The notes under the pieces: generated by a model | What the model saw: the letters and a program-made list of their open reading frames with translations, nothing else | Told to the model about the DNA's origin: nothing | Database searches by the model: none | Part shown: positions 46,798 through 56,123 of the stretch, one piece after another | Layout: each line of letters opens with the position of its first letter | How positions within the stretch are numbered: the stretch's first letter is position 1 | From: an uncultured Clostridium sp. | GTDB taxonomy: Bacteria; Bacillota; Clostridia; Clostridiales; Clostridiaceae | Assembly (NCBI GenBank): GCA_937927335.1 | Contig: CALBDU010000023.1 | Coordinates: 1-64,000, forward strand | Length of the DNA stretch: 64,000 nucleotides | Direction: 5' to 3' | Position numbers and translations under genes: made by a program

Positions 46798-47559
46798 TTA
46801 CAGCCTTACGCTGATTCCTTTATCTCTCAAATATTCCTTAACTTCATTTACACTAAGCTCTCTGTAGTGGAACAGTGAAGCTGCAAGAGCTGCATCAGCA
46901 CCTGACTTTTCAAATACCTCAAAGAAATCCTCAATTTTTCCGCAGCCTCCAGAAGCTATTACTGGAATATTTACAGCTGATGAAACTGCCTTTGTCAGGG
47001 CTATATCATAGCCGGCTTTGGTGCCGTCAGCATCCATACTGGTTAGCAGTATTTCACCAGCTCCTAGAGCTTCAGCCTTTTTCACCCATTGCAAAGCATC
47101 AAGTCCGGTATCTATCCGTCCCCCGTTTATATAAACATTCCAGCCAGATTTGTCCTCTCTCTGCTTTGCATCTACAGCCACCACCACGCACTGGCTGCCA
47201 AACTTATCTGATGCCTCTTTAATAAGCTCTGGATTCCTTATGGCTGCTGAATTTACAGAAACCTTGTCTGCTCCTGCTCTTAATATATCCTTGATGTCTT
47301 CTACTGTAGATATGCCTCCTCCAACTGTAAGAGGAATAAACACTTTTTCTGCTGTCCGTTTTACAACATCTATCATGGTTTTCCTGCCTTGATTGGATGC
47401 TGTTATGTCAAGGAATACAAGCTCATCTGCTCCTTCCTTGTTATAAAATTCCGCTATTTCCACAGGATCTCCAACATCCTTCAGATTTATAAAATTAACG
47501 CCTTTAACAACTCTTCCCATGTTAACATCCAGACAGGGAATAATTCTCTTTGTCAGCAT
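46798..47559 (-). CDS. hisF: Imidazole glycerol phosphate synthase subunit HisF
   Basis: A 253-residue TIM-barrel cyclase that joins PRFAR and ammonia from HisH to give IGP and AICAR. Catalytic Asp11 in [20 protein letters not shown] and Asp near residue 130 in VVVAVDAKQ; phosphate loops GGGIST and ASGGCGK. It overlaps hisA by one base. Confidence 0.98.
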   Translation of the reverse strand: MLTKRIIPCLDVNMGRVVKGVNFINLKDVGDPVEIAEFYNKEGADELVFLDITASNQGRKTMIDVVKRTAEKVFIPLTVGGGISTVEDIKDILRAGADKVSVNSAAIRNPELIKEASDKFGSQCVVVAVDAKQREDKSGWNVYINGGRIDTGLDALQWVKKAEALGAGEILLTSMDADGTKAGYDIALTKAVSSAVNIPVIASGGCGKIEDFFEVFEKSGADAALAASLFHYRELSVNEVKEYLRDKGISVRL

Positions 47560-48278
47560 TATCCTTCCCTCCCCACTTTAATTGCTTCTTTCAGATCAAG
47601 ATAACCTGAATATATTGCTTTTCCGGTAATGGCTCCATATAAGTTCAGGGCTTTGATATTTTTAATATCCTCTATATTTTTTATACCTCCGGAGGCTATT
47701 ATGTTGCAGCTGATATTTTCACTGAGCTCCTTAAGCTGCTGAAGATTTGCTCCGTTTAATGTGCCATCCCTGCTGATATCAGTAAATATAATAGTCTTTA
47801 CTCCCAAAGCCTCCATAGTCCTGGCAAAGTCAATGTAATCCACATCGCTGACCTTTACCCAGCCTTCTACAGCTACTTTTCTGTTGTTTGCATCAATTCC
47901 TACAACTATTCTTTCTCCGTATTTTTTAACAGCCTCTACAACCATATCTCTGTTTTTTAAAGCTGAAGTACCTAATATAACCCTGTTTATTCCAAGCTCC
48001 AGCAGTTTATCAATAGTTTCCATTGTTCTGATGCCGCCTCCAAGCTGAATTGGAATCTCAATACTGTCCATTACCTGTTTTATCTTATCAAGATTTGCGG
48101 GTTCCCCGTTTAGAGCTCCATCCAGGTCTACCATGTGAAGAAATTCAGCACCATTCTTTACAAGATTTTTCGCTGTTTCCACAATATCTTCTGAAATTAC
48201 TTCACTCTTGGAAAATTCCCCTTGGTAGAGCCTTACACAGTTTCCATCCTTTATATCTATTGCCGGAAATATTATCAT
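47559..48278 (-). CDS. hisA: ProFAR isomerase HisA
   Basis: A 239-residue TIM-barrel isomerase. Catalytic Asp8 in [20 protein letters not shown] and Asp in VVGIDANN; phosphate loops GGGIRT and ASGGIKN. Overlaps hisF by one base and follows hisH by 3. Confidence 0.98.
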   Translation of the reverse strand: MIIFPAIDIKDGNCVRLYQGEFSKSEVISEDIVETAKNLVKNGAEFLHMVDLDGALNGEPANLDKIKQVMDSIEIPIQLGGGIRTMETIDKLLELGINRVILGTSALKNRDMVVEAVKKYGERIVVGIDANNRKVAVEGWVKVSDVDYIDFARTMEALGVKTIIFTDISRDGTLNGANLQQLKELSENISCNIIASGGIKNIEDIKNIKALNLYGAITGKAIYSGYLDLKEAIKVGREG

Positions 48279-48281
48279 AAC

Positions 48282-48902
48282 CTATCTCCTCTCACACTGA
48301 TTAGCCAATTTAATAAAGTTCTCCAGTATCTTCATACCAAGCTCCCCGCTTTTCTCAGGGTGAAATTGAGTACCGTAAACATTTCCCCTGCTCACCACCG
48401 CTGGAATTTCAGTTCCGTACTCTGCTACAGCATTTAAATCCTCCCTGTCCATATCAACAACCAGGTAAGAGTGCACGAAATATGCATAGGAGCTGTCCTT
48501 AACTCCATTAAGAATACTGCAAGGCTTTAATATTTCAAGATTATTCCAGCCCATATGAGGGATTTTAACATCTGCCTGGATTCTTGTTATCTTTCCTTTT
48601 AAAATGCCAAGACCCTTGCAGATCTTAATTTCATCCCCTTCATCAAATAAAAGCTGCATGCCAAGACATATTCCAAGCAATGGTTTATTTTTTTCTATTG
48701 CGGCCTTAATAGCCTTATCAAGATTTTTTGATCTTATATTATCAATAGCATCCGGGAATGCCCCTACCCCTGGAAGTATTATCCCTCCGCAGTTTAACAG
48801 TGTTTCAAAGTCCGAGGTTATTACCGCTTCCTCTCCCAGCAATTCCAAGGCTTTCTGCACGCTTCTAAGGTTTCCCATACCGTAATCTATTATTCCTATC
48901 AT
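48282..48902 (-). CDS. hisH: Imidazole glycerol phosphate synthase glutaminase HisH
   Basis: A 206-residue class I glutaminase. The nucleophile Cys lies in LGICLGMQLLFDEG near residue 80, and the His/Glu pair in QFHPEKSGELG. It supplies ammonia to HisF. Overlaps hisB by one base. Confidence 0.98.
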   Translation of the reverse strand: MIGIIDYGMGNLRSVQKALELLGEEAVITSDFETLLNCGGIILPGVGAFPDAIDNIRSKNLDKAIKAAIEKNKPLLGICLGMQLLFDEGDEIKICKGLGILKGKITRIQADVKIPHMGWNNLEILKPCSILNGVKDSSYAYFVHSYLVVDMDREDLNAVAEYGTEIPAVVSRGNVYGTQFHPEKSGELGMKILENFIKLANQCERR

Positions 48903-49492
48903 TATATAACTCCTTTCGTAGTCATGAGCCCCACTACCCTGTCATCCCTGGTTGCCGCTTCCCTTAAAGCCCTTCCAAAGGCTTTAAAAACAGCCTCTAT
49001 AATGTGATGTGAATTGCTTCCGTACATAAGCTTTATATGAAGAGTAATTCCTGCATTAAAGGCAACAGCCCTGAAAAACTCTTCTACCAGCTCAGTATCA
49101 AAATCTCCAACCTTTTGTGTATTCATCTTGCAATCATATGCTAAAAATGGCCTTCCACTGATATCCACTGAAACAAGTGCCAAGGTTTCGTCCATAGGAA
49201 GAAATGAAGTTCCATATCTTTTCAGGCCGGTTTTATCTGCCAGTGCATCAGAAAGACATTTTCCTAACACTATTCCAATATCCTCCACAGTATGGTGAAA
49301 ATCTACATTAAGATCTCCTCTGGCTTTAGCCATAAGATCAATTATTCCATGTTTGCTGAAAAGAGTCAGCATGTGGTCAAGAAATCCAATGCCTGTATCA
49401 ATGTCTGATTTTCCTGTTCCATCTATATCAACACTTACTGATATATCTGTTTCATAGGTAGCTCTTTTTAACTTAGCACATCTATTTCCCAT
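48902..49492 (-). CDS. hisB: Imidazoleglycerol-phosphate dehydratase HisB (monofunctional)
   Basis: A 196-residue dehydratase with metal-binding FHHTVEDIGI and SNSHHIIEAVFKAFG. There is no phosphatase domain, so histidinol phosphatase must be separate (see hisK). It lies 4 bases after hisD; in many Firmicutes hisC would sit between these two. Confidence 0.98.
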   Translation of the reverse strand: MGNRCAKLKRATYETDISVSVDIDGTGKSDIDTGIGFLDHMLTLFSKHGIIDLMAKARGDLNVDFHHTVEDIGIVLGKCLSDALADKTGLKRYGTSFLPMDETLALVSVDISGRPFLAYDCKMNTQKVGDFDTELVEEFFRAVAFNAGITLHIKLMYGSNSHHIIEAVFKAFGRALREAATRDDRVVGLMTTKGVI

Positions 49493-49496
49493 ACCA

Positions 49497-50786
49497 TCAC
49501 CTCATTCTTACCTTGATTGAATTTGCATGTGCATCTAGTCCCTCTGTTTCAGCCAGCTTTACAATTTTATCTCCTACCTCCAGCAAAGCTTCCCTGGTGT
49601 AGAAGCTGAAGCTTGATTTTTTAACAAAATTATCAACTGAAAGTGCTGAGAAGAATCTTGCAGTACCACTGGTCGGCAGCACGTGGTTAGGACCTGCCAT
49701 ATAGTCCCCTAGTGGTTCCGGTGAATAATCACCAAGGAATACTGATCCGGCATTTTTAACATCACCAAGATATACAAAAGGCTCCTTGATGCAGAGCTCA
49801 AGATGCTCAGGAGCAATTTTATTTGACATATCCAGCGCTTCCTTAAGACTATTCACAATTATTATAGCTCCAAAGTCATTTATGGAATCAGTGATTATAT
49901 CTTTTCTGCTGAGAGCTTTGAGCTGCTCCTCCAGTTTAATAATCACATTTTTTGCTAAGGCTTCAGAGCTGGTAACAAGTATTGAAGATGACAGCCTGTC
50001 GTGTTCCGCCTGAGACATAAGATCCGCAGCTATATAATCAGGGTTTGCATATTCATCTGCTACAATTAGTATTTCACTTGGTCCGGCAATCATGTCGATG
50101 TCAACATTTCCATACACAAGCTTCTTTGCAATTGCTACATATATATTACCTGGTCCCACAATCTTATCCACCTTAGGTATGGTCTCGGTTCCAAAAGCCA
50201 GGGCGCCTATGGATTGTGCGCCTCCTGCCTTGTATATTTTATCTACTCCTGCAATATCTGCAGCTACAAGAATATTTGGATTTATTTCTCCGTTTTTCAT
50301 TGGAGGAGTTACCATTATTATATTATCAACTCCTGCCACCTTTGCAGGAAGAGCGTTCATCAGCACTGATGATGGATAGGCAGCAGTACCACCGGGCACA
50401 TAAATTCCTACATTTTCTAAGGGCAGTACTCTTTGACCCAGAACTATCCCCTTGTCCTTTGTTACCATCCAGGAGTTTTTTACCTGCTTTTCATGGAAGA
50501 ACTTAATATTTTCAGCAGCTTCCTTTAAAGCTTCAATAAAGGCATCCTCAGCCTTTTCATATGCAGCCTTAATTTCCTCCCTGGTTACAAGAATATTATC
50601 TTTATTTACAAATACACTATCAAATTTATTGGTATATTTTATCAGCGCTTCATCACCATTTTCCTTAATGTCTGATAAAATTTCCTGTACAATCAGGTTC
50701 ACTTCCTCCTGAACTGCTGCTTCTCTGGACTTTATCTGTTCAAGGTATGCTTTTCCTTCCGGCTTTTCCGCATATATTATTTTCAT
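49497..50786 (-). CDS. hisD: Histidinol dehydrogenase HisD
   Basis: A 429-residue zinc enzyme for the last two oxidations to histidine. [38 protein letters not shown] and the zinc-site APEHLELC are all present. It lies 14 bases after hisG. Confidence 0.98.
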   Translation of the reverse strand: MKIIYAEKPEGKAYLEQIKSREAAVQEEVNLIVQEILSDIKENGDEALIKYTNKFDSVFVNKDNILVTREEIKAAYEKAEDAFIEALKEAAENIKFFHEKQVKNSWMVTKDKGIVLGQRVLPLENVGIYVPGGTAAYPSSVLMNALPAKVAGVDNIIMVTPPMKNGEINPNILVAADIAGVDKIYKAGGAQSIGALAFGTETIPKVDKIVGPGNIYVAIAKKLVYGNVDIDMIAGPSEILIVADEYANPDYIAADLMSQAEHDRLSSSILVTSSEALAKNVIIKLEEQLKALSRKDIITDSINDFGAIIIVNSLKEALDMSNKIAPEHLELCIKEPFVYLGDVKNAGSVFLGDYSPEPLGDYMAGPNHVLPTSGTARFFSALSVDNFVKKSSFSFYTREALLEVGDKIVKLAETEGLDAHANSIKVRMR

Positions 50787-50800
50787 AACTTTACCTCCGT

Positions 50801-51463
50801 TTATCCTGCAATTAAATTTTCTTTAACTGTGACGCTTTTTTGAAGCATGGAAATTATATTCAAAATTTCTTCCCTTTTCAGCTTCATGCTGGTTATATTG
50901 ACAACTACTCTTGCACTTATATCGCATACATCTTCCAGAATAACCAGACCGTTCTCCTTAAGGGTGTTCCCAGTTTCAACGATATCAAGGATTGCATCTG
51001 AAAGTCCTAGTATAGGGGAAAGCTCCACTGAGCCTTCTATTTTTATAATTTCTACATCCTGTCCCTTGCTTCGAAAATAATTTCTAGCCACATTGGGGTA
51101 TTTTGTAGCTATTTTTTTTCTGTTATAGCCTTCGTTCAGATTGGTTCCTGGAAGTCCTGCTATTGCAAATTTGCACTTACCCATCTTCAGGTCCAGCACC
51201 TCATAATAATTTTTATTCTGCTCCAGCAGTACATCTTTTCCAACAATTCCTATGTCTACTACGCCATGATCCACATAGGTCAGCACATCGTTACCCTTTA
51301 CAAGCACAAAATCTATGTTGTTTTTATCATCATGGAAAATAAGCTTTCTTCCTTTATTTATTAATTCTTCACAATCAATACCGCTCTCCTGGAATATATT
51401 AATTGCAAATTTCTCAATTCTACCTTTGGTTATGGCAATCCTTACTGTGTTCTTATTCCTCAT
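50801..51463 (-). CDS. hisG: ATP phosphoribosyltransferase catalytic subunit HisG (short form)
   Basis: A 220-residue short-form HisG, first step of the pathway; it lacks the C-terminal regulatory domain and needs His[12 protein letters not shown] starts the protein and [23 protein letters not shown] marks the phosphoribosyl site. I chose ATG 51463, with GGAGAAG upstream, over the longer frame, which would add 35 residues read out of hisZ. It overlaps hisZ by 11 bases. Confidence 0.96.
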   Translation of the reverse strand: MRNKNTVRIAITKGRIEKFAINIFQESGIDCEELINKGRKLIFHDDKNNIDFVLVKGNDVLTYVDHGVVDIGIVGKDVLLEQNKNYYEVLDLKMGKCKFAIAGLPGTNLNEGYNRKKIATKYPNVARNYFRSKGQDVEIIKIEGSVELSPILGLSDAILDIVETGNTLKENGLVILEDVCDISARVVVNITSMKLKREEILNIISMLQKSVTVKENLIAG

Positions 51464-52745
51464 ATATCTTCTCCGCCTCTTCCATAAATTTATTAAAATA
51501 TTCTTTATCAAAATCCCTGAAATTCCATTTTTTATTATATTTATACATTCTGATAATATTTTCTTCAATTACACTTATTACCATTGGCACATCCTTGTTT
51601 AATGCATAATCCAAGGTGCTTTCCTCACTGTCAAACAGGCTCAGTTCTGAAATGAAACCATTGTCTCTGAAGGTTTCCGCTATACTAAAGGCTTCCTTAA
51701 ACAGTTCTTCGGTATAGTACAATATAACCTGTTTTTCCTTGCTGCCAGTGGTATGTCCATGGTTTTCCAAGGCTGACATAAGACTGTCTATGTCAATGGC
51801 AAAACCTATGGCAGGAAGATCCCTTCCAAATTTTTTAATAAGGTCGTCATATCTGCCACCGCTTAAAATATAGCCTCCCGAGCCGTGGGTAAAGGCTCTG
51901 AAAATCACTCCGCTGTAATAATCCATATGCTTCACCATGCCAAGGTCAAAGGTGATATAGGAGCTTAGACCTGCCTTATCAATAAGTTTATAGATATCTA
52001 TTATATTTTTAAGGGAGTTTATAGCCTTCTGGTTTTTTGTAAGTCTTTCAGCCTTTTGGATAACTTCGATTCCTCCAAAGAGTTTTGGCAGCTCCTTTAT
52101 TGCCTTAAGACTTCCAGGATAGCTCTCGTCTACTTCGCTCATTACAAAGTGATCTAATGCTATAAAGTTTTTATCCTCAACATATTTTCTTATCCTTTCC
52201 TTATGTTCATCACTAATTTTAAGCTCTTCCAATAATGACTTAAAAAATTCAGCATGTCCTATTTCTATCTGGAAATCCTTCAATCCTGTGCTGATTAATG
52301 CATTAATACCTGTTATTATGGTTTCAGCATCAGCCTTTGTGCTGTTCATACCTATTATTTCTATACCAGATTGTGTTACCTCATTGGTTTTCCCAAAAAG
52401 ACTTTCATTAACTCTGAAAACATTGGAGGTATAACAAAATCTTGCCGGGAATGAAGCTTCATTTAGCTTCGTAGCAGTTATTCTAGCCACAGGGGTAGTT
52501 ACATCAGGTCTCAGCACCATAATCCTTCCCTGATTGTCAAACAGCTTATACATTTTCTCCTGAGCTATGGTGGTGTGCTCGCCGTTGAAAACGTCATAGA
52601 ATTCCAAAGTAGGTGTTATTATATCCTGGAAACCACATTTAATATAAGATTCCCTTAACAGGTTTTCTATTCTTATTTTTTCTTTACATTCGTCAAACAA
52701 TATATCTTTTGTACCCTCAGGTATATATCTCATCCAATTCAACAT
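51453..52745 (-). CDS. hisZ: ATP phosphoribosyltransferase regulatory subunit HisZ
   Basis: A 430-residue HisRS-like protein without tRNA-charging function, which activates the short HisG. CYTSNVFRVNE and VLRPDVTTPVARI are class II motif remnants. First gene of the operon. I chose ATG 52745 because AAGGAG lies 8 bases upstream. Upstream lies a promoter and a triple repeat, but no T-box. Confidence 0.95.
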   Translation of the reverse strand: MLNWMRYIPEGTKDILFDECKEKIRIENLLRESYIKCGFQDIITPTLEFYDVFNGEHTTIAQEKMYKLFDNQGRIMVLRPDVTTPVARITATKLNEASFPARFCYTSNVFRVNESLFGKTNEVTQSGIEIIGMNSTKADAETIITGINALISTGLKDFQIEIGHAEFFKSLLEELKISDEHKERIRKYVEDKNFIALDHFVMSEVDESYPGSLKAIKELPKLFGGIEVIQKAERLTKNQKAINSLKNIIDIYKLIDKAGLSSYITFDLGMVKHMDYYSGVIFRAFTHGSGGYILSGGRYDDLIKKFGRDLPAIGFAIDIDSLMSALENHGHTTGSKEKQVILYYTEELFKEAFSIAETFRDNGFISELSLFDSEESTLDYALNKDVPMVISVIEENIIRMYKYNKKWNFRDFDKEYFNKFMEEAEKIYEE

Positions 52746-52768
52746 ATAAATCTCCTTCAATTTCATGC

Positions 52769-52847
52769 TTTATCGATTTATCAATTTATCACGCTAAAGT
52801 ATCGACTTGTCTATTGACATTTTAACAGGATATTAAAAAAATTGCAA
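52769..52847 (-). promoter_or_regulatory. Promoter and repeat-containing leader of the his operon
   Basis: TTGCAA (52842-52847) and TAAAAT (52819-52824) are 17 bases apart on the minus strand. In the roughly 65-base leader TTTATC (GATAAA on the minus strand) occurs at 52769, 52777 and 52785, an exact 8-bp period, which could bind a regulator. There is no T-box motif or leader peptide rich in His codons. Confidence 0.6.
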
Positions 52848-52941
52848 TATTAAATTCATTTTTTAACACTGCATATTTCCCAGGAAATATTTGTAAATTA
52901 ATAGCCTGCTATGGCATGCCAATCACAGACTAAAATAATCC

Positions 52942-53805
52942 CTATCTACTTTTTCCTATAAAACATACCGCTACCAAACCTTGCCCGCAGTGGCTCCCGA
53001 GACCTGCTCCCAATTCATTTATAATAAATTCCTTAACTCCGCACTCGTGGATTAAAATATCTTTTAAATGCTCTGCATCCTCTAAGCAGTCACCGTGGCT
53101 AATTCCTACGGGATTCTGAAAATCTGCAGCATTTTCCTTATATCTATCCGCTAAAAGCCTCAATGCCTTCTTTTTCCCTCTTGAATTAGTTATATTTTTA
53201 AGTGTTCCTTCGGCGGTGAGATAAATTATTGGTTTAATATCAAGAAGGCTGCCCACCACAGCTGTGGTAGAGGATATCCTTCCCCCTCTTTTAAGGTGGT
53301 TCAGATCTTCAACTGCGAACCAATGATTCATCAGCTTCATATTCTCATTTATCCAATGTATTATTTCCAAGGAGGAAAATCCCTTGTCTCTCATATAAAC
53401 AGCCTGTGCAACCAGCAATCCCTGACCTAAAGAGGCACATTTTGTGTCTATTACTGTAATATCGGCATCAGGGTTTTCGGTCAATACTGTATTTCTGGCT
53501 GATTCAGCACTGTTAAAGGTACCACTTAAGCCTGAGGACATACCTATATAAATAATGGGCCTTTTAAGCTTTAAAAGTTCCTTGAACATTTCTATAAATT
53601 TAAATTGATTAATTTGCGATGTACAAGGCATCTCGCCATTTCTTAACCCATCGTAAAATTCCTTATAGGAGATGGTCTTTCCAAAATCATCTTCATATTC
53701 TCCATCTTTGTACGTAAAGGTCAAGCCTAAATGGTAAACTTCATTTTTTTCTATAAAATCCAGCGGCAGGTCACAGCTGGCATCAGTAAAAATTATTGGT
53801 TTCAT
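52942..53805 (-). CDS. DegV family fatty-acid-binding protein
   Basis: A 287-residue two-domain lipid-binding protein. It begins MKPIIFTDASCDLPLDFIE and has the conserved IYIGMSSGLSGTFNSA near residue 93 and LNHLKRGGRIS near 165. In staphylococci and others such proteins (FakB) deliver fatty acids to the FakA kinase; the partner kinase is not in this window. It follows argD by about 125 bases and is separated from it by a terminator. Confidence 0.93.
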   Translation of the reverse strand: MKPIIFTDASCDLPLDFIEKNEVYHLGLTFTYKDGEYEDDFGKTISYKEFYDGLRNGEMPCTSQINQFKFIEMFKELLKLKRPIIYIGMSSGLSGTFNSAESARNTVLTENPDADITVIDTKCASLGQGLLVAQAVYMRDKGFSSLEIIHWINENMKLMNHWFAVEDLNHLKRGGRISSTTAVVGSLLDIKPIIYLTAEGTLKNITNSRGKKKALRLLADRYKENAADFQNPVGISHGDCLEDAEHLKDILIHECGVKEFIINELGAGLGSHCGQGLVAVCFIGKSR

Positions 53806-53902
53806 TACAATTCCTCCGCATTCTGTATTGCATATAATTATATAATTATTCTATATATCTGTCATTAATCCTCTTTTGGAAAAATAATTAACAAATTGTT
53901 AA

Positions 53903-53932
53903 TATAAAAAAACCGGAAATATTCCCGGTTTT
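53903..53932 (-). terminator. Terminator of argB-argD
   Basis: An 8-bp stem AAAACCGG / CCGGTTTT (53909-53932) at the argD stop is followed by T residues on the minus strand. Confidence 0.82.
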
Positions 53933-55094
53933 AATAAGTTGAAATTACTTTTTCCAAAAGTTCAATTGCTTCATCTATTTCACTGTATTCAATATTCAGC
54001 GGAGGAAGAAGCCTGATTACATCCTTGCCTGCTGTAACAGCCAATAGCTTGTTTTCAAAGCACTTGTTGCTGAATTCCTTAACATCAACGTTTAAGGCTA
54101 TTCCAAGCAGCAAGCCCATGCCTTTTACTTCCTTTATTATTGAATACTTCTCTTTTAATTCATTTAACTTGTTCTTGAAATACTGGCTTTTATCATCTAT
54201 TTTGGCAAGAACACCACCGTGTACAAGCTCCTCAAAAACAGCTATACCTGTTGCGCATGCAAGAGGATTTCCTCCAAATGTACTGCCGTGATCACCAGGC
54301 ACCAATACATTTGCACGGGTATTTGCTATAACTGCACCAATGGGAAAACCACCTGCAAGACCTTTTGCCATGCAGATTACATCAGGAATTACCCCAAACT
54401 TCTTATAGGCAAACAGGGTTCCTAAGCGTCCCATTCCGCATTGAATTTCATCAAATATAAGAAGAGCATTGTATTCATCGCATAATTCTCTTACACATTT
54501 TAAATATTCTACAGTGGCTGAGTTGACTCCACCTTCCCCTTGAATGGGTTCTATAATTACAGCACATACATTTTCATTCATCTTTTCTTTAATAGCATGA
54601 AGGTCATTCATCTTAACACTATCCACGCCTCCCATTAAAGGCATAAAATCCTTCTGGTATTTTGGCTGGCCAGTAACAGATAATGCTCCAATGGTTCTTC
54701 CATGGAAGGAATTTTCCATGTGTATCACTATATTTTTATTTTGTCCACCATTTAGTTTTCCATATTTTCTTCCAATCTTAATGCCTGCTTCCATTGCTTC
54801 AGTACCAGAATTACAGAAAAACACTGCTTCATGATCACACTGAGAGCAAAGCTTTTCCGAAAGCTCAATTCCTTTAGAATTAAAATAGTAGTTGGATATA
54901 TGCATAACATTTTCCAGCTGGTCCTTTATAGCTTTAACTATAGCAGGGTGGTTATGTCCGAGGCAGTTTACAGCTACTCCTGATACCAGATCAAAATACT
55001 CAATTCCATTAATATCGTATATTCTGCAGCCCTTCCCCTTTTCAAATATGACATTGAATCTTCCATAAGTTTTCATTATATTGCCTTCTGACAT
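53931..55094 (-). CDS. argD: Acetylornithine aminotransferase ArgD
   Basis: A 387-residue class III PLP enzyme for the fourth step of ornithine synthesis. FCNSGTEAMEAGIKIGRKY binds PLP phosphate; LLIFDEIQCGMGR has the PLP Asp; MAKGLAGGFPIGA contains the Schiff-base Lys. It overlaps argB by 19 bases. argJ, argF, argG and argH are not in the window. Confidence 0.96.
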   Translation of the reverse strand: MSEGNIMKTYGRFNVIFEKGKGCRIYDINGIEYFDLVSGVAVNCLGHNHPAIVKAIKDQLENVMHISNYYFNSKGIELSEKLCSQCDHEAVFFCNSGTEAMEAGIKIGRKYGKLNGGQNKNIVIHMENSFHGRTIGALSVTGQPKYQKDFMPLMGGVDSVKMNDLHAIKEKMNENVCAVIIEPIQGEGGVNSATVEYLKCVRELCDEYNALLIFDEIQCGMGRLGTLFAYKKFGVIPDVICMAKGLAGGFPIGAVIANTRANVLVPGDHGSTFGGNPLACATGIAVFEELVHGGVLAKIDDKSQYFKNKLNELKEKYSIIKEVKGMGLLLGIALNVDVKEFSNKCFENKLLAVTAGKDVIRLLPPLNIEYSEIDEAIELLEKVISTY

Positions 55095-55969
55095 TTTTCA
55101 TACCTCCTTCTATTAGTTATCTGTGTTCCCATACTGTGAAGCAGTTCCTTCAATATACCATGCTTATTTCTGCCATCCAGCAGATGTACGCTTTTAGTAC
55201 CGTTTTCAATGGCCTCCATGCAGCATTCCATTTTTGGTATCATCCCGCCGTTTATTATGCCCTCATTAATATAATCTCTTATTTCTTCAGGACACAAGCT
55301 TGGAATAAGGGTTGATTTATCATTAAAATCCTTGTACACACCTTCTACGTCAGTTAATATAATAAGCTTTTCAGCCTTTAAAGCTGAGCTTATATATGAA
55401 GCCGCATAGTCAGCATTTATATTGTATTTATTTCCTGTATAATCACAGCCTATAGGTGAAATTACAGGGACCCTGCCTCTTTCAAGTATGCTTTGAAGCA
55501 GAGCCTTATTAACACTTACAACTTCTCCTACAAAACCGATATCTTTCTTTTCACCATCTACAAAGGTATATTTTTTCCTGGCCCTTAAAAGGTTACAATC
55601 CCTTCCGCTTATGCCTACAGCACTAACACCATAGGAGCTTAAGCCAGCTGCCAGGTTCTTGTTTACATGTCCGGATAAAACCATTTCCACAATGTCCATC
55701 ACATTGGAATCAGTTACCCTGAGGCCATTAACAAACCTAGTAATAACTCCTGTCCTCTCAAGCCATTTGGAGATCTCGGGACCTCCTCCGTGTACAATAA
55801 TAATATTTATTCCTGCCAGCTTCATTAAGGATACATCCTCATAAAAAGCCTTTATTGCACTTTCATTCTTCATTATGCTTCCGCCATATTTTATTACAAA
55901 TGTCTTGCCAGAAAATTTTTTTATATATGGTAATGCATCAAAGGATATAGAGTGCTCGCCTCTTAACAT
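55076..55969 (-). CDS. argB: Acetylglutamate kinase ArgB
   Basis: A 297-residue amino acid kinase that phosphorylates N-acetylglutamate. FVIKYGGSIM (about 27-36), NIIIVHGGGPEIS and MIPKMECCMEAI mark the active site. I chose ATG 55969; the frame opens 12 bases earlier at a TTG. It is divergent from argC across a 154-base control region. Confidence 0.96.
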   Translation of the reverse strand: MLRGEHSISFDALPYIKKFSGKTFVIKYGGSIMKNESAIKAFYEDVSLMKLAGINIIIVHGGGPEISKWLERTGVITRFVNGLRVTDSNVMDIVEMVLSGHVNKNLAAGLSSYGVSAVGISGRDCNLLRARKKYTFVDGEKKDIGFVGEVVSVNKALLQSILERGRVPVISPIGCDYTGNKYNINADYAASYISSALKAEKLIILTDVEGVYKDFNDKSTLIPSLCPEEIRDYINEGIINGGMIPKMECCMEAIENGTKSVHLLDGRNKHGILKELLHSMGTQITNRRRYEKCQKAI

Positions 55970-56003
55970 ACGCTCCACCAACCTTTAATATAATATCAGC
56001 ATA

Positions 56004-56032
56004 ATTATACTATCATAATTATTAATATGCAA
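56004..56032 (-). promoter_or_regulatory. Promoter of argB-argD
   Basis: TTGCAT (56027-56032) and a perfect TATAAT (56004-56009) on the minus strand, 17 bases apart. Confidence 0.7.
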
Positions 56033-56057
56033 CAGTTATCTTGCATTTTTTTTGTTC

Positions 56058-56100
56058 ATTGAATAATTATTTTATGTAATGTATAATGATTAATATACAT
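56058..56100 (+). promoter_or_regulatory. argC promoter covered by two ARG-box-like sites
   Basis: TTGAAT (56059-56064) and TATAAT (56082-56087) are 17 bases apart on the plus strand. ATTGAATAATTATTTTAT (56058-56075) carries a perfect ARG half-site and covers the -35. A second dyad at 56079-56100, with arms ATGTATA / TATACAT, covers the -10. This is the expected geometry for ArgR repression; ArgR itself is not in the window. Confidence 0.6.
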
Positions 56101-56123
56101 TTATATAAATATGAGGTGATGAA

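Noticed and set aside
52814..52846. TTGACA on the plus strand in the hisZ-degV gap
   Set aside because: No suitable -10 at the right distance and no plus-strand gene downstream; the minus-strand promoter for hisZ explains the region.
52767..52941. Possible histidine T-box ahead of hisZ
   Set aside because: No T-box core sequence or antiterminator could be found; only a promoter and short repeats are visible.
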